From: Haloplanus natans DSM 17983
GTDB taxonomy: Archaea > Halobacteriota > Halobacteria > Halobacteriales > Haloferacaceae
Direction: 5' to 3'
Length of the DNA: 64,000 nucleotides
Assembly (NCBI RefSeq): GCF_000427685.1
Contig: NZ_KE386573.1
Span: 2,836,938 to 2,900,937 of the forward strand
Shown here: positions 15,997 to 24,760 of the stretch, in pieces
Position numbering within the stretch: position 1 is the first letter of the stretch
Layout: each line of letters opens with the position of its first letter
Program-made: the position numbers and the translations under genes
Notes under the pieces: generated by a model
What the model was told of the DNA's origin: nothing
Database searches by the model: none
Seen by the model: only the letters and a program-made list of their open reading frames with translations

Positions 15997-18966
15997 ATGG
16001 CGAACGGCGACACCTCGTTCGGCGGCGGCGGTCCGATGAGCGACTCCCGGGCGAACTACGATCACCGTAACGAGTCGGTCGAACGACCCGGACTGGCGAG
16101 TGACCTCGACGACCTGATCGACGGCGACGTGCGGTTCGACGACTACTCCCGGGAGCTCTACGCGACGGACGCGAGTATCTACGAAGTGACGCCGATGGGC
16201 GTGGTCTACCCCACGGCGACGGCCGACGTGGCCGCGGTCGTGGAGTACTGTGCCGACCGCGAAATACCCGTCCTTCCGCGGGGCGGCGGCACCAGCCTCG
16301 CCGGTCAGAGCGTCAACGAGGCGGTCGTCCTCGATTTCACGCGGTATATGGATTCGGTGCTGGAGGTCGACCCCGACGACCGGCTGGCGCGCACGCAGTC
16401 CGGCACCATCCTCGCGGAGCTCAACCGGGCGCTCGAACCCCACAGCCTGAAGTTCGCGCCCGATCCCTCCACCGCGAACCGGAGCGCGATGGGGGGCGCC
16501 GTCGGCAACAACACGACCGGCGCCCACTCCCTGCTGTACGGCAAGACCGACGCCTACGTCGAAGAACTCGAAGTCGTCCTCGCGGACGGGACGGTGACGA
16601 CCCTCGGTGAGGTGACCCTGGCGGAACTCGAAGCCGGCGCCGACCCCGATGGAGATCCGGAGGAACGCCTCTACGCCGAGGTCCACCGGATCGTCGAGGA
16701 GGAGAGCAACCACGTCGAGGAGCGGTTCCCGGACCTGAAACGCAACGTCTCCGGCTACGCCCTCGACGTAGTGGTCGAGGAGGCCGAGTCGGGGTCGGTC
16801 AACCTCGCCCGTCTGATCGTCGGCAGCGAAGGGACACTCGCCGTCGTGACGGAGGTGACCGTCTCGCTCGAACCCCTGCCGGAGACGAAAGCGCTCGGCC
16901 TCCTGACCTACGACAGCCTCCTCGACGCGATGGAAGACGTAGACGCCATCCTCGACCACGAACCCGCGGCACTGGAGGTGCTCGACGGCGTCCTCGTCGA
17001 CCTCGCCCGCGAGTTGGAGGAGTTCAAGGACGTACTCGCCCTGCTTCCGGATCGGACGGACACGTTCCTGCTCGTGGAGTTCTACGCCGACACCGACGCG
17101 GAACGCCGCGAGAAGGTCGAGGCGCTCCTGGAGGACCGCGTCGGCGACATCGCGTTCGACGGGCTCGAAGCCTACGAGGAGGGCGATCAGAAGGACTTCT
17201 GGAAGATGCGCAAGGCGTCGACACCGATCCTGCTCTCGCGAACGACGGACGCGAAACACATCGCGTTCATCGAAGACGTGGCGGTGCCGCCGAAACACCT
17301 CCCGGAGTTCATCGCGGACTTCCAGCAGGTGTTCGAGGACCACGACACCATCGGCAGTTTCTACGCCCACGCCGGTCCCGGCTGCATCCACGTCCGCCCG
17401 CTGGTCAACACCAAGACCGAGGAGGGCATCGCGCAGATGGAGTCCATCGCCGACGCCGCGACCGACCTCGCGGTTCGGTACGACGGCTCGGTGTCGGGCG
17501 AACACGGCGACGGCCGGGCGCGCACCCAGTGGAACCGGAAGCTGTACGGCGACCACCTCTGGCAGGTGTTCCGCGACCTGAAGACCGCCGTCGATCCCGA
17601 CTGGCTGCTCAATCCGGGAACCGTCTGTGGCGACGTCGACATGACCGAACACCTCCGGTTCGACGCCGACTACGAGTTCGACGCCGGCTTCGACCCCGCG
17701 CTCAACTGGGACATCGACAACGGGTTCCAGGGCATGGCCGAACTCTGTCACGGCTGTGGCGGCTGTCGCGGGACCCAGGAGACCACCGGCGGCGTCATGT
17801 GCCCCACCTACCGCGCCAGCCAGGAGGAAATCACCGCCACCCGCGGCCGGGCCAACCTGCTCAGACAGGCCATGAGCGGGAACCTCGACGACGAGGCCAC
17901 CGACGTGGAGTTCATGCACGAGGTGCTCGACCTCTGTATCGGCTGTAAGGGCTGTTCGAAGGACTGCCCCAGCGAGGTCGACCTCGCGAAACTGAAAGTC
18001 GAAGTCGCCAACGAGTACCACCAGCGCCACGGCTCCAGCCTCCGGGACGAACTGTTCGCGAACATCGACGCGCTGAACGCGCTCGGGTCGAAACTCGCGC
18101 CCCTCTCGAACTGGGCGGCGAAGGTGCCCGGCGCCCGCCTGCTGATGGAGAAGACGGTCGGCATCGCGCGGGACCGCTCGCTCCCCACCTTCCACCGCGA
18201 GTCGCTGGTCGACTGGTTCGACGCCCGTGGCGGCGCGCGAGTGGGCGAAGACGAGGCCGACCACCGCGTCCTCCTCTTTCCCGACACGTACACGACGTAC
18301 AACGCGCCGGAGGCGGGGAAGGCGGCGGTTCGCGTCCTCGAAGCCGCCAACGTCCGCGTCGAGATTCCCGAGGCCGTGACCGGGAGCGGCCGCCCACCTC
18401 ACTCGAAGGGCTTTCTCGACTTGGCCCGGGAGCAGGCGGCGACGAACGTCGACGCCCTCGCGCCCCGGGTTCGGAACGGCTGGGACGTGGTCGTCGTCGA
18501 ACCCTCCGACGCCGTAATGTTCCAGTCGGATTATCTGGACCTCCTCTCGGGGCCGGACGTGGAGACGGTGGCCGCCAACAGCTACGGCATCATTGAGTAC
18601 GTCGACGCCCACCGCCTCGACGAGGCCCTCGACGTCGACGCGCCCGACGAGACGTTGACCTACCACGGCCACTGCCACCAGAAAGCGACGAAGAAGGACC
18701 ACCACGCAGTCGGCGTGTTGCGGCGGGCAGGCTACGGCGTCGACCCCCTCGATTCGGGCTGCTGTGGCATGTCGGGATCGTTCGGCTACGAGGCCGAGCA
18801 TTTCTCGATGAGCACGGCCATCGGTTCCATCCTGTTCGATCAGGTCGACGCCAGTTCGGGCGACCGGGTCGTCGCCCCCGGCGCCTCCTGTCGCACCCAA
18901 CTCGGCGACCACTACGACGGGAAGCCCCCGACACCCGTCGAGGCGCTGGCCGAGGCGCTCGTCTGA
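15997..18966 (+). CDS. FAD-linked oxidase / Fe-S fusion, D-lactate or 2-hydroxyacid dehydrogenase type
   Basis: A 989-residue fusion of a flavin dehydrogenase and a GlpC/GlcF-like electron-transfer part. Residues 45-230 are the FAD-binding PCMH domain (LPRGGGTSLAGQS), and 240-520 the C-terminal FAD-oxidase domain. Two 4Fe-4S motifs follow: CHGCGGC...C near residue 583 and CIGCKGCSKDC near 645. The C-terminal CCG domain has HGHCHQKAT near 890 and SGCCGMSGSFG near 925. Such proteins oxidise D-lactate, glycolate or D-2-hydroxyglutarate and pass electrons to quinone at the membrane. It probably performs the oxidative step of the surrounding carboxylic-acid island. Confidence 0.9.
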   Translation: MANGDTSFGGGGPMSDSRANYDHRNESVERPGLASDLDDLIDGDVRFDDYSRELYATDASIYEVTPMGVVYPTATADVAAVVEYCADREIPVLPRGGGTSLAGQSVNEAVVLDFTRYMDSVLEVDPDDRLARTQSGTILAELNRALEPHSLKFAPDPSTANRSAMGGAVGNNTTGAHSLLYGKTDAYVEELEVVLADGTVTTLGEVTLAELEAGADPDGDPEERLYAEVHRIVEEESNHVEERFPDLKRNVSGYALDVVVEEAESGSVNLARLIVGSEGTLAVVTEVTVSLEPLPETKALGLLTYDSLLDAMEDVDAILDHEPAALEVLDGVLVDLARELEEFKDVLALLPDRTDTFLLVEFYADTDAERREKVEALLEDRVGDIAFDGLEAYEEGDQKDFWKMRKASTPILLSRTTDAKHIAFIEDVAVPPKHLPEFIADFQQVFEDHDTIGSFYAHAGPGCIHVRPLVNTKTEEGIAQMESIADAATDLAVRYDGSVSGEHGDGRARTQWNRKLYGDHLWQVFRDLKTAVDPDWLLNPGTVCGDVDMTEHLRFDADYEFDAGFDPALNWDIDNGFQGMAELCHGCGGCRGTQETTGGVMCPTYRASQEEITATRGRANLLRQAMSGNLDDEATDVEFMHEVLDLCIGCKGCSKDCPSEVDLAKLKVEVANEYHQRHGSSLRDELFANIDALNALGSKLAPLSNWAAKVPGARLLMEKTVGIARDRSLPTFHRESLVDWFDARGGARVGEDEADHRVLLFPDTYTTYNAPEAGKAAVRVLEAANVRVEIPEAVTGSGRPPHSKGFLDLAREQAATNVDALAPRVRNGWDVVVVEPSDAVMFQSDYLDLLSGPDVETVAANSYGIIEYVDAHRLDEALDVDAPDETLTYHGHCHQKATKKDHHAVGVLRRAGYGVDPLDSGCCGMSGSFGYEAEHFSMSTAIGSILFDQVDASSGDRVVAPGASCRTQLGDHYDGKPPTPVEALAEALV

Positions 18967-19019
18967 GCGCCGCCATCGGCACAACACTTAATCTCTCACC
19001 CGTCGCGCGGTGAGTAGAG

Positions 19020-19448
19020 ATGGTAGTCGTCGCTGCAGTCGACCGATCGGGTGGGGAACGGATCGTCGCGGAAGGGCGAAAGACGGCCGACGCGCACGGT
19101 CTGGCGCTGCACGTCGTGCATACGCTCTCGGAGGCCGACTTCCGCGATCTCGAACGGGCGTCGTACGAGACGAGCGGGACGAGTCTCGACATGGAGCAGA
19201 TCGAGTCGGTGGCGATCACGATCGCCCGCGAGGCCACCTCGAACGCCGGCGTCGAGGCGGACGAGGTGGTCGGTCTCGTCGGCAAGCCGTCCCAGCGCGT
19301 CATCGAGTACGCCGCGGACGTGGACGCGGACTACCTCGTCGTCGGCGGGCGGAAACGCTCCTCGGTGGGCAAGGTCCTCTTCGGGAGCGTCACCCAGTCC
19401 ATCCTGTTGAACGCCGACTGCCCCGTGGTGACCGTTATGGAGGAGTGA
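19020..19448 (+). CDS. Universal stress protein UspA family
   Basis: A 142-residue single-domain UspA protein. The C-terminal nucleotide-binding signature G-x2-G-x9-G-S/T is seen in VVGGRKRSSVGKVLFGSVTQ (residues 108-127), so it probably binds ATP. It is inserted between the flavin dehydrogenase and the crotonase-like gene on the same strand, 53 nt after the former, a frequent arrangement in haloarchaeal catabolic clusters. A second UspA protein with nearly the same signature is encoded at 43610-44029. Confidence 0.9.
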   Translation: MVVVAAVDRSGGERIVAEGRKTADAHGLALHVVHTLSEADFRDLERASYETSGTSLDMEQIESVAITIAREATSNAGVEADEVVGLVGKPSQRVIEYAADVDADYLVVGGRKRSSVGKVLFGSVTQSILLNADCPVVTVMEE

Positions 19449-19603
19449 GACGGCTCGGTGTGACCGTGTCCCGATGGGTCGCCGAACCGGCTCGACGACC
19501 CGCCGGTGTCGACGGACGACGGCCCGTACGAGGCGGACTACCGGACATCTCGGGAAGGCGATAATTCCGGTAACTCTACGGTAATCGTTTCCCCTTCGCA
19601 CCA

Positions 19604-19612
19604 CTTTATTAG
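19604..19612 (+). promoter_or_regulatory. TATA box upstream of the crotonase gene
   Basis: CTTTATTAG centred about 27 nt before the ATG at 19635. It suggests a leaderless transcript starting the crotonase - hydroxyacid dehydrogenase - CoA-transferase block and supports the chosen start codon. Confidence 0.5.
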
Positions 19613-19634
19613 AGCCTTCGGAGTCAGGATCGAC

Positions 19635-20417
19635 ATGGCATACGAAGCGTACGAGAGCATCTCCGTAGACGTATCCGGCGGCGTCGCGGTGATCACCTTC
19701 CATCGGCCGGAGAAGTACAACGCCCTGAGCACCGAGGTGTACTTCGATCTGGCGCGAGCGTTCGCCGAAATCCAGCTCGACCGCACCATCGACGTGACGG
19801 TCATCACGGGCGAGGGCGAGAAGGCGTTCTGTGCGGGCGCGGACATCCAGCAGTACGCCGGGCCGGCGGCGGAGCACGACCCGCGACAGAAGGACCGACA
19901 GGAGTTCTTCTACGAGGACGTTTACAAACGCGTCTACGACCTGCACTGCCCGGTGATCGCCAAGATCAACGGCTACTGCGTCGGAGGTGGCCTCATCCTC
20001 GCGGCCTTCTGTGACCTGCGCATCGCGGTCGACGACGCCAAGTTCGGCGTCCCGGTCACCGACATCGGCCAGATTCCCGGCGGCGGCTCGACCCACCGCG
20101 TCTCCCAGTTGATCGGCGAGGCCAAGGTCAAAGAACTCGTCTACACCGCCGGTATGGCGGAAGCCGACGAGGCGGAGGACATCGGCTTCGTCAACCACGT
20201 CGTCCCACGCGAGGACCTCGACGAGACGGTCGACGGCATCGTCGAGGCCATCCAGAACACCGGCCGGAAAGCCGTCAAGAACTCGAAGCGGGCGATCAAC
20301 TACAGCGTGAACGCCCCGGACCTCGATACGGCACACGAGTACGAATCGGCGGTCTGGTGGGAGCAGTTCGCCACCGAGGAACGGGAGCGACTCGTCGACG
20401 AGTTCAACGCGGAATGA
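19635..20417 (+). CDS. Crotonase (enoyl-CoA hydratase/isomerase) superfamily protein lacking both catalytic Glu
   Basis: A 260-residue crotonase-fold protein acting on an acyl-CoA. The oxyanion-hole segments are present: AFCAGADIQQY (residues 65-74) and GYCVGGGLILAAF (113-125). The positions of the two catalytic glutamates of classic hydratase (Glu144 and Glu164 in rat mitochondrial enzyme, 20 residues apart) are Ile121 and Val141 here. A simple water addition is therefore unlikely; isomerase, hydrolase, decarboxylase or ring-opening activity is possible. The start at 19635 is supported by the promoter. It overlaps the next gene by 4 nt (ATGA), so the two are co-translated. Confidence 0.88.
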   Translation: MAYEAYESISVDVSGGVAVITFHRPEKYNALSTEVYFDLARAFAEIQLDRTIDVTVITGEGEKAFCAGADIQQYAGPAAEHDPRQKDRQEFFYEDVYKRVYDLHCPVIAKINGYCVGGGLILAAFCDLRIAVDDAKFGVPVTDIGQIPGGGSTHRVSQLIGEAKVKELVYTAGMAEADEAEDIGFVNHVVPREDLDETVDGIVEAIQNTGRKAVKNSKRAINYSVNAPDLDTAHEYESAVWWEQFATEERERLVDEFNAE

Positions 20418-21379
20418 CCGACCGAATCGTCGTCACCGACTACGACTTCCCCGATCTGTCGATCGAGTCGGGGGTCGTCGATGGCGCGGCCGACGTGGAA
20501 CTGCGCGGCGAGTACGCCCGGACGCCCGACGAGGTTATCGAGGCCGCCGAGGGCGCCGACGCCCTCCTCGTCCAGTACGCCGAGATCACCGATGCGGTGT
20601 TCGAAGCACTCCCGGACCTGCGGGCCGTTGGCCGGTACGGCATCGGCGTCGACTCCATCGACCTCGACGCCGCGACGGCCCACGGCGTCCCGGTCGTGAA
20701 CGTCCCCGACTACTGCATCGAGGAGGTGCCGACCCATACCCTCGCGCTTCTGCTCGCCTGCGTCCGCAAGGTGCCGAGCTACGACCGGGCGATCAAGGGC
20801 GGCGAGTGGGACTGGACGGCCGGCAAGCCGATCCGCCGGTTCACGGGGGCGACACTCGGCCTCGTCGGCTTCGGCAAACTTCCGCGGCGTCTGATCGAAC
20901 TCGTCGAGGGGTTCGACCTCGAAATCCTCGTCTACGACCCCTACGTCGACGCCGCGACGGTCGACGCGGCGGGCGCCGAAACGGTCGACCTCGACGAACT
21001 GCTCGATCGGTCGCGATACGTCTCCGTCCACGCGCCCCTCACCGACGAGACGCGGGGGTTGATCGACGCCGACGCGCTCGACCGGATGCGCGAGGACGCC
21101 ATCCTCATCAACACGGCCCGCGGCCCGGTGGTCGATTACGAAGCGCTCGCCGTGGCCGTCGAGGCGGGCGACATCGCCGGCGCGGGGCTCGACGTGCTTC
21201 CCGAGGAACCGCCGTCGACGCCGCCGCTCGATCACGACGCCATCGTTTACACTCCCCACGTCGCCTTCTACTCCGAGGAATCCGAGGAGACGATGCGCCG
21301 GACGGTGACCGAGGACATCCTCGGGATTCTGGGCGGCTCGGACCCGACGAACCCCGTAAACGACCTCGACGGGAACTGA
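20414..21379 (+). CDS. D-isomer-specific 2-hydroxyacid dehydrogenase
   Basis: A 321-residue NAD(P)-dependent dehydrogenase interconverting a 2-keto acid and a D-2-hydroxy acid. The nucleotide domain has LGLVGFGKLPRRLIE near residue 155 followed by the acidic YDPY turn. The catalytic set is visible: Arg in NTARGPVVDYE (near 235), Glu in LDVLPEEPP (near 265) and His in YTPHVAFYS (near 285). The start overlaps the crotonase stop (ATGA), defining an operon with that gene and probably the CoA-transferase 53 nt downstream. Likely substrates by family include glyoxylate, hydroxypyruvate or phosphoglycerate; none is proven. Confidence 0.9.
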   Translation: MTDRIVVTDYDFPDLSIESGVVDGAADVELRGEYARTPDEVIEAAEGADALLVQYAEITDAVFEALPDLRAVGRYGIGVDSIDLDAATAHGVPVVNVPDYCIEEVPTHTLALLLACVRKVPSYDRAIKGGEWDWTAGKPIRRFTGATLGLVGFGKLPRRLIELVEGFDLEILVYDPYVDAATVDAAGAETVDLDELLDRSRYVSVHAPLTDETRGLIDADALDRMREDAILINTARGPVVDYEALAVAVEAGDIAGAGLDVLPEEPPSTPPLDHDAIVYTPHVAFYSEESEETMRRTVTEDILGILGGSDPTNPVNDLDGN

Positions 21380-21432
21380 CCGCTCGCCCCAAATCTCGGA
21401 AGGATTTTACCCGATTCGACCAAGGGGCCGAT

Positions 21433-22698
21433 ATGGACGCAAACGACGACGCTGCGGACAAAATCCTCGACGGGATTACCGTCGTGGACCTGACGACGTT
21501 CGTCACCGGCGGGTTCGCGACGCTGATGCTCGCCAACCAGGGTGCGGAGGTAATCAAGGTCGAACGACCCGAACTCGGCGACGACAACCGCCACTCCGGA
21601 CCGCCGTTCGTCGAACCGAACCCCGACTACGACGGCCCCGGCCGCACCGCCGACGCGAACGGCGAGTCGCCGTACTTCTGGACGATCAACTACGACAAGC
21701 TGAGCGTCGAGTTCAACCTGAAGACCGACTCGGGGCTTCAGGCGCTCTACGACCTCGTTGAAAAAGCGGACGTGGTCGTCGAGAACTTCCGGCCGGGGAC
21801 GGCTGAGCGCCTCGGAATCGGCTACGACGACCTTCGCGAGGTGAACGACGATATCGTCTACTGCTCTATCTCGGCGTTCGGCGAGACGGGGCCGTGGAGC
21901 CGGCGACCCGGCTACGACCTGCTCGTTCAGGGGACGAGCGGCATCATGTCGGTGACGGGACCGGAGGACGGCGACCCCGTCAAGGTGGGCCTCCCCCAGA
22001 CCGACCTCATCACCGCGATGTGGGCGGCCTTTGGCATCGTCGGCTCCCTGTTCCGCCGCGAACTCACGGGCGAGGGCGACCGGATCGAGATCGGGATGCA
22101 CGACGCCGCGCTCCCGTGGCTGACCAAGCAGGCGGGGAAGGCGTTCGTCGGCGAGGAGACGAAACGGATGGGGACGAAAGACCCCGTCCTCGCGCCGTAC
22201 CAGGCGTATCCGACCGCGGACGGCTACCTCAACGTCGGGTGTGCGAACCAGAAGCTCTGGAGCGAACTCTGTGAGGCCATCGACCGGCCCGATCTGATCG
22301 ACGACGACCGCTTCGCCTCCAACCCCGACCGCGTCGCGAACATGGACGAGTTGGAGGAGGAACTGTCGGCGGTGTTTCGCGAACGGCCGACCGAGGAGTG
22401 GGTCGACCTGCTGGCCGAGGACCACGGCCTCCCCGTCGGCCCCGTCTACGACGTGGCGACCGCCCTCGACAACGAGCAGACGGAGGCCCGCGGCGTGATC
22501 CGGGAGCTAGAGCATCCGGCCCTCGGCACCGTGCCCGTCGTCGAACATCCGCTCAACTACGAACACGCGACGGCCGGGTTCGAGGAGGCGCCGCCGCTAC
22601 TGGGTGAGGACACCGAGGCGATCCTCGATGGACTGGGATACGACGAGGGTGAGATCGACCGCCTCCGCGAGGAAGGTGCGATTCCGGGCGACGAGTAA
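21433..22698 (+). CDS. CaiB/BaiF class III CoA-transferase (copy 2)
   Basis: A 421-residue family III CoA-transferase. It has LANQGAEVIKVERPELGDDN (residues 33-52), a longer loop to WTINYDKLSVEFNL (83-96), NFRPGTAERLG (118-128) and the likely catalytic Asp191 in PQTDLITAMW. The C-terminal small domain begins near residue 260 with LAPYQAYPTADGYLNVG. It differs clearly from copy 1 (13722-14912), so the two probably serve different acids or steps. A GATTTTACC box lies about 30 nt upstream of the ATG at 21433, so it may also be transcribed alone. Confidence 0.9.
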   Translation: MDANDDAADKILDGITVVDLTTFVTGGFATLMLANQGAEVIKVERPELGDDNRHSGPPFVEPNPDYDGPGRTADANGESPYFWTINYDKLSVEFNLKTDSGLQALYDLVEKADVVVENFRPGTAERLGIGYDDLREVNDDIVYCSISAFGETGPWSRRPGYDLLVQGTSGIMSVTGPEDGDPVKVGLPQTDLITAMWAAFGIVGSLFRRELTGEGDRIEIGMHDAALPWLTKQAGKAFVGEETKRMGTKDPVLAPYQAYPTADGYLNVGCANQKLWSELCEAIDRPDLIDDDRFASNPDRVANMDELEEELSAVFRERPTEEWVDLLAEDHGLPVGPVYDVATALDNEQTEARGVIRELEHPALGTVPVVEHPLNYEHATAGFEEAPPLLGEDTEAILDGLGYDEGEIDRLREEGAIPGDE

Positions 22699-22731
22699 GG
22701 TGAGTCGGTCGCAGACGAATCCGTAACGCGG

Positions 22732-22929
22732 TCACACCGACCGATCGACGACGAACGTCACGCCGTCGCAGGCCGGGCACTCGATCGCATCGGCGTTGTC
22801 GACGGTAACCGTCGTACTCGACGAATGCACGAGCAGGTGGTCGGTCGGCCTCGCGATCTGCCGACCGCAAAGCGGGCACTCGACGACGCCCGCACGGACC
22901 TGCTCACGGAGGACGACGTTTCCGGACAC
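22732..22929 (-). CDS. Small zinc-ribbon protein
   Basis: A 65-residue protein with two CxxC knuckles, CPLCGR near residue 19 and CPACDG near 54, separated by about 30 residues containing an HLLVH segment. This is a zinc-ribbon layout. The start is a GTG at 22929 (VSGNVVLREQVRAGV); the longer open frame upstream is not protein-like. No DNA-binding or catalytic domain accompanies it. Small zinc-finger proteins of this size are common in haloarchaea and often act through protein or nucleic-acid contact. Its role here is unknown. Confidence 0.65.
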   Translation of the reverse strand: MSGNVVLREQVRAGVVECPLCGRQIARPTDHLLVHSSSTTVTVDNADAIECPACDGVTFVVDRSV

Positions 22930-23047
22930 GTGACCGATCCTCTCAGGTAGGTAGGTTGCGTACAGTGAGGAATAGGCGTGGCGGTCCCGACCCCTCGAAC
23001 GCATCGGTCGCTGCGTTCGGTCCCGGGACGGCGAGCGTGCGGCGCGT

Positions 23048-24103
23048 TCAGAGCCGGCCTCGTAGCTCCGTCGCGACGGCTTCGGTCCCCGCACTCCCAC
23101 CGAGGTCGGCCGTCCGGGGCGCGTCGGCGTCGGCCAACTGCGCGGCCACCGCGTCCCACAGCGCCTCGGCGGCGGCGTCCTCGCCGAGGTGTTCGAACAT
23201 GAGCGACCCCGAGAGCACGGTCGCGAGGGGGTTGGCGACGCCCTCACCCATGATGTCGAACGCGCTGCCGTGGACGGGTTCGAACATCGAGGGGTTGTCG
23301 CGACCGGGGTCGATATTCGCCGACGGCGCGAGGCCCATACTCCCCGTGACGATGGCGCCCACATCGGTGAGGATATCGCCGAAGAGATTCGAGCAGACGA
23401 CCACGTCGAACGCCTCGGGCCGCCGAACCAGATCCATGCTCGCGGCGTCGACGAGGAGGCGTTCCACCTCGACGCCGGGGTACTCCTCGCTCACCTCCGC
23501 GACGATGTCGTCCCAGAACACCATGCCGTGGGCCTGCGCGTTCGACTTGGTGACGTTCGTCAGGTGGCCCGAGCGCTCGGTCGCCGCCTCGAACGCCGCG
23601 CGGACGATGCGCTCGGTGCTGCGGCGGGTGTAGACGGCGCTCTGGACCGCCACCTCGTTCGCGTAGCCGGCGTGTTCCCGGCCGCCGATGTCAGCGTACT
23701 CGCCCTCGGTGTTCTCGCGGAAGACGAGGATGTCGATGTCGCCGCCGGCGTAGCCTTTCAGCGGACTGTTGACGCCCTCGAAGAGGACCGCCGGGCGCTC
23801 ACAGATCGTCTGGTCGAAACCCTTGCGGATGGGAAGCAGGAGGCCATTGAGCGTGACGTGATCCGGCACCTCGGGGTGGCCAACGGCGCCGAGGAGGATG
23901 GCGTCGTGGGGCGCCAACTGATCGAGGCCGTCGTCGGGCATCATCGCGCCCGTGGACAGATAGCGGTCGGTACCCCAGTCGTAGCGCGTGGTCTCGACAT
24001 CGAAGCCGTGAGCCGCGGCGGCGGCGTCGAGAATCGGCAGCGTCGCGTCGACGACTTCCGGTCCGATCCCGTCGCCGGGGATGAGCGCGATATCGTACGA
24101 CAT
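23048..24103 (-). CDS. Tartrate / D-malate dehydrogenase-type beta-decarboxylating dehydrogenase
   Basis: A 351-residue member of the isocitrate/isopropylmalate dehydrogenase family. The N-terminus IALIPGDGIGPEV and the NAD-domain FEPVHGSAFDIMG are clear. The central sequence GAVGHPEVPDHVTLNGLLLP, the FRENTEGEYADIGGR loop, and SNLFGDILTDVGA resemble tartrate dehydrogenase/decarboxylase and D-malate dehydrogenase more than LeuB. It probably oxidises and decarboxylates D-malate or tartrate with NAD. The surrounding carboxylate island and absence of leuA, leuC and leuD nearby support that reading; isopropylmalate dehydrogenase remains the alternative. The Met at 24103 is chosen over one 9 codons upstream. 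Confidence 0.82.
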   Translation of the reverse strand: MSYDIALIPGDGIGPEVVDATLPILDAAAAAHGFDVETTRYDWGTDRYLSTGAMMPDDGLDQLAPHDAILLGAVGHPEVPDHVTLNGLLLPIRKGFDQTICERPAVLFEGVNSPLKGYAGGDIDILVFRENTEGEYADIGGREHAGYANEVAVQSAVYTRRSTERIVRAAFEAATERSGHLTNVTKSNAQAHGMVFWDDIVAEVSEEYPGVEVERLLVDAASMDLVRRPEAFDVVVCSNLFGDILTDVGAIVTGSMGLAPSANIDPGRDNPSMFEPVHGSAFDIMGEGVANPLATVLSGSLMFEHLGEDAAAEALWDAVAAQLADADAPRTADLGGSAGTEAVATELRGRL

Positions 24104-24166
24104 GACCGTCGACTCGACGGACGCATACAAAAAGGTGTGATACTTCCGCTGGAGCGATCCGGGCCG

Positions 24167-24760
24167 TTACGCGTCCGGACCGAAGGGAAGCAGGTCGTCG
24201 TCCCGGCCGCCATCCGTCGACGCCCGCCGGAGAAGCGGGTCGTCGAGGTGGTGAAGGTCGATCCGGGTCGCCAACTCCGAGAGTTCGGCTTCGAGGTCGG
24301 CGTACGTCCGGTCGTTCCGGAGTACGGAGCGAGACTCGGTTTCCAGCAACGCCGCCTGCTTCGAGAGATTCGAGAGATATCGCTCGACCGTCTCCGGGAC
24401 CGCCTCCCGCCGGAGCAGCGACTGCACGAGGTCGAGGTACGCGTCCCGTTCGACCGGCTTGGTCAGGTAGGCATCGATATCGAGGTCGACGATCCGAACG
24501 TCGGGGATCGCCGCCGACACGAACGCGACGCGAGGGGAGAGAGAGCTGTCACGGAGTTCGGCGAGCACCTCGTCACCCGAAACCCGGGGCATGTGTCTGT
24601 CGAGCATCACCACGTCGATCCCCTCGTCACACCGATCGAGCGCCTCGGCGCCACAGCCGGCGCAAACGACCGTCACGTCCAAATCCGCGAGCCACAACTC
24701 GTAGAGGTCGAGCAACGCCGGTTCGTCGTCAGCGATCAGCACACGAGGGGCCGACGTCAT
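24167..24760 (-). CDS. HalX-type response regulator
   Basis: A 197-residue regulator. Residues 5-115 form a receiver with DDE at 11-13, phosphoacceptor Asp in VVMLDRHMPRVSG near residue 52 and Lys in YLTKPV near 101. Residues 125-185 match the helical HalX domain found only in haloarchaeal regulators (LSKQAALLETE...LEAELSELATRID). No DNA-binding motif is evident. Its start overlaps the stop of the repeat-rich secreted protein by 4 nt (ATGA), so the two are co-transcribed and coupled, suggesting a shared envelope-related signal. Confidence 0.88.
   Translation of the reverse strand: MTSAPRVLIADDEPALLDLYELWLADLDVTVVCAGCGAEALDRCDEGIDVVMLDRHMPRVSGDEVLAELRDSSLSPRVAFVSAAIPDVRIVDLDIDAYLTKPVERDAYLDLVQSLLRREAVPETVERYLSNLSKQAALLETESRSVLRNDRTYADLEAELSELATRIDLHHLDDPLLRRASTDGGRDDDLLPFGPDA

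Noticed and set aside
15877-18987. A very long open frame on the minus strand opposite the FAD/Fe-S dehydrogenase gene
   Set aside because: High-GC codon bias opens antisense frames. The plus-strand protein has complete domains and motifs, while the antisense product shows none.
23048-24103. Assignment as LeuB (isopropylmalate dehydrogenase)
   Set aside because: Internal motifs (GAVGHPEVPDH, FRENTEGEYADIGGR) fit tartrate/D-malate dehydrogenases better, and no other leucine genes are nearby. It remains a fallback.
10155-24103. Methylaspartate-cycle or mesaconate pathway
   Set aside because: The characteristic mesaconyl-CoA hydratase (MaoC type), methylaspartate ammonia-lyase and glutamate mutase genes are absent; the crotonase here is of another type and lacks its Glu pair.
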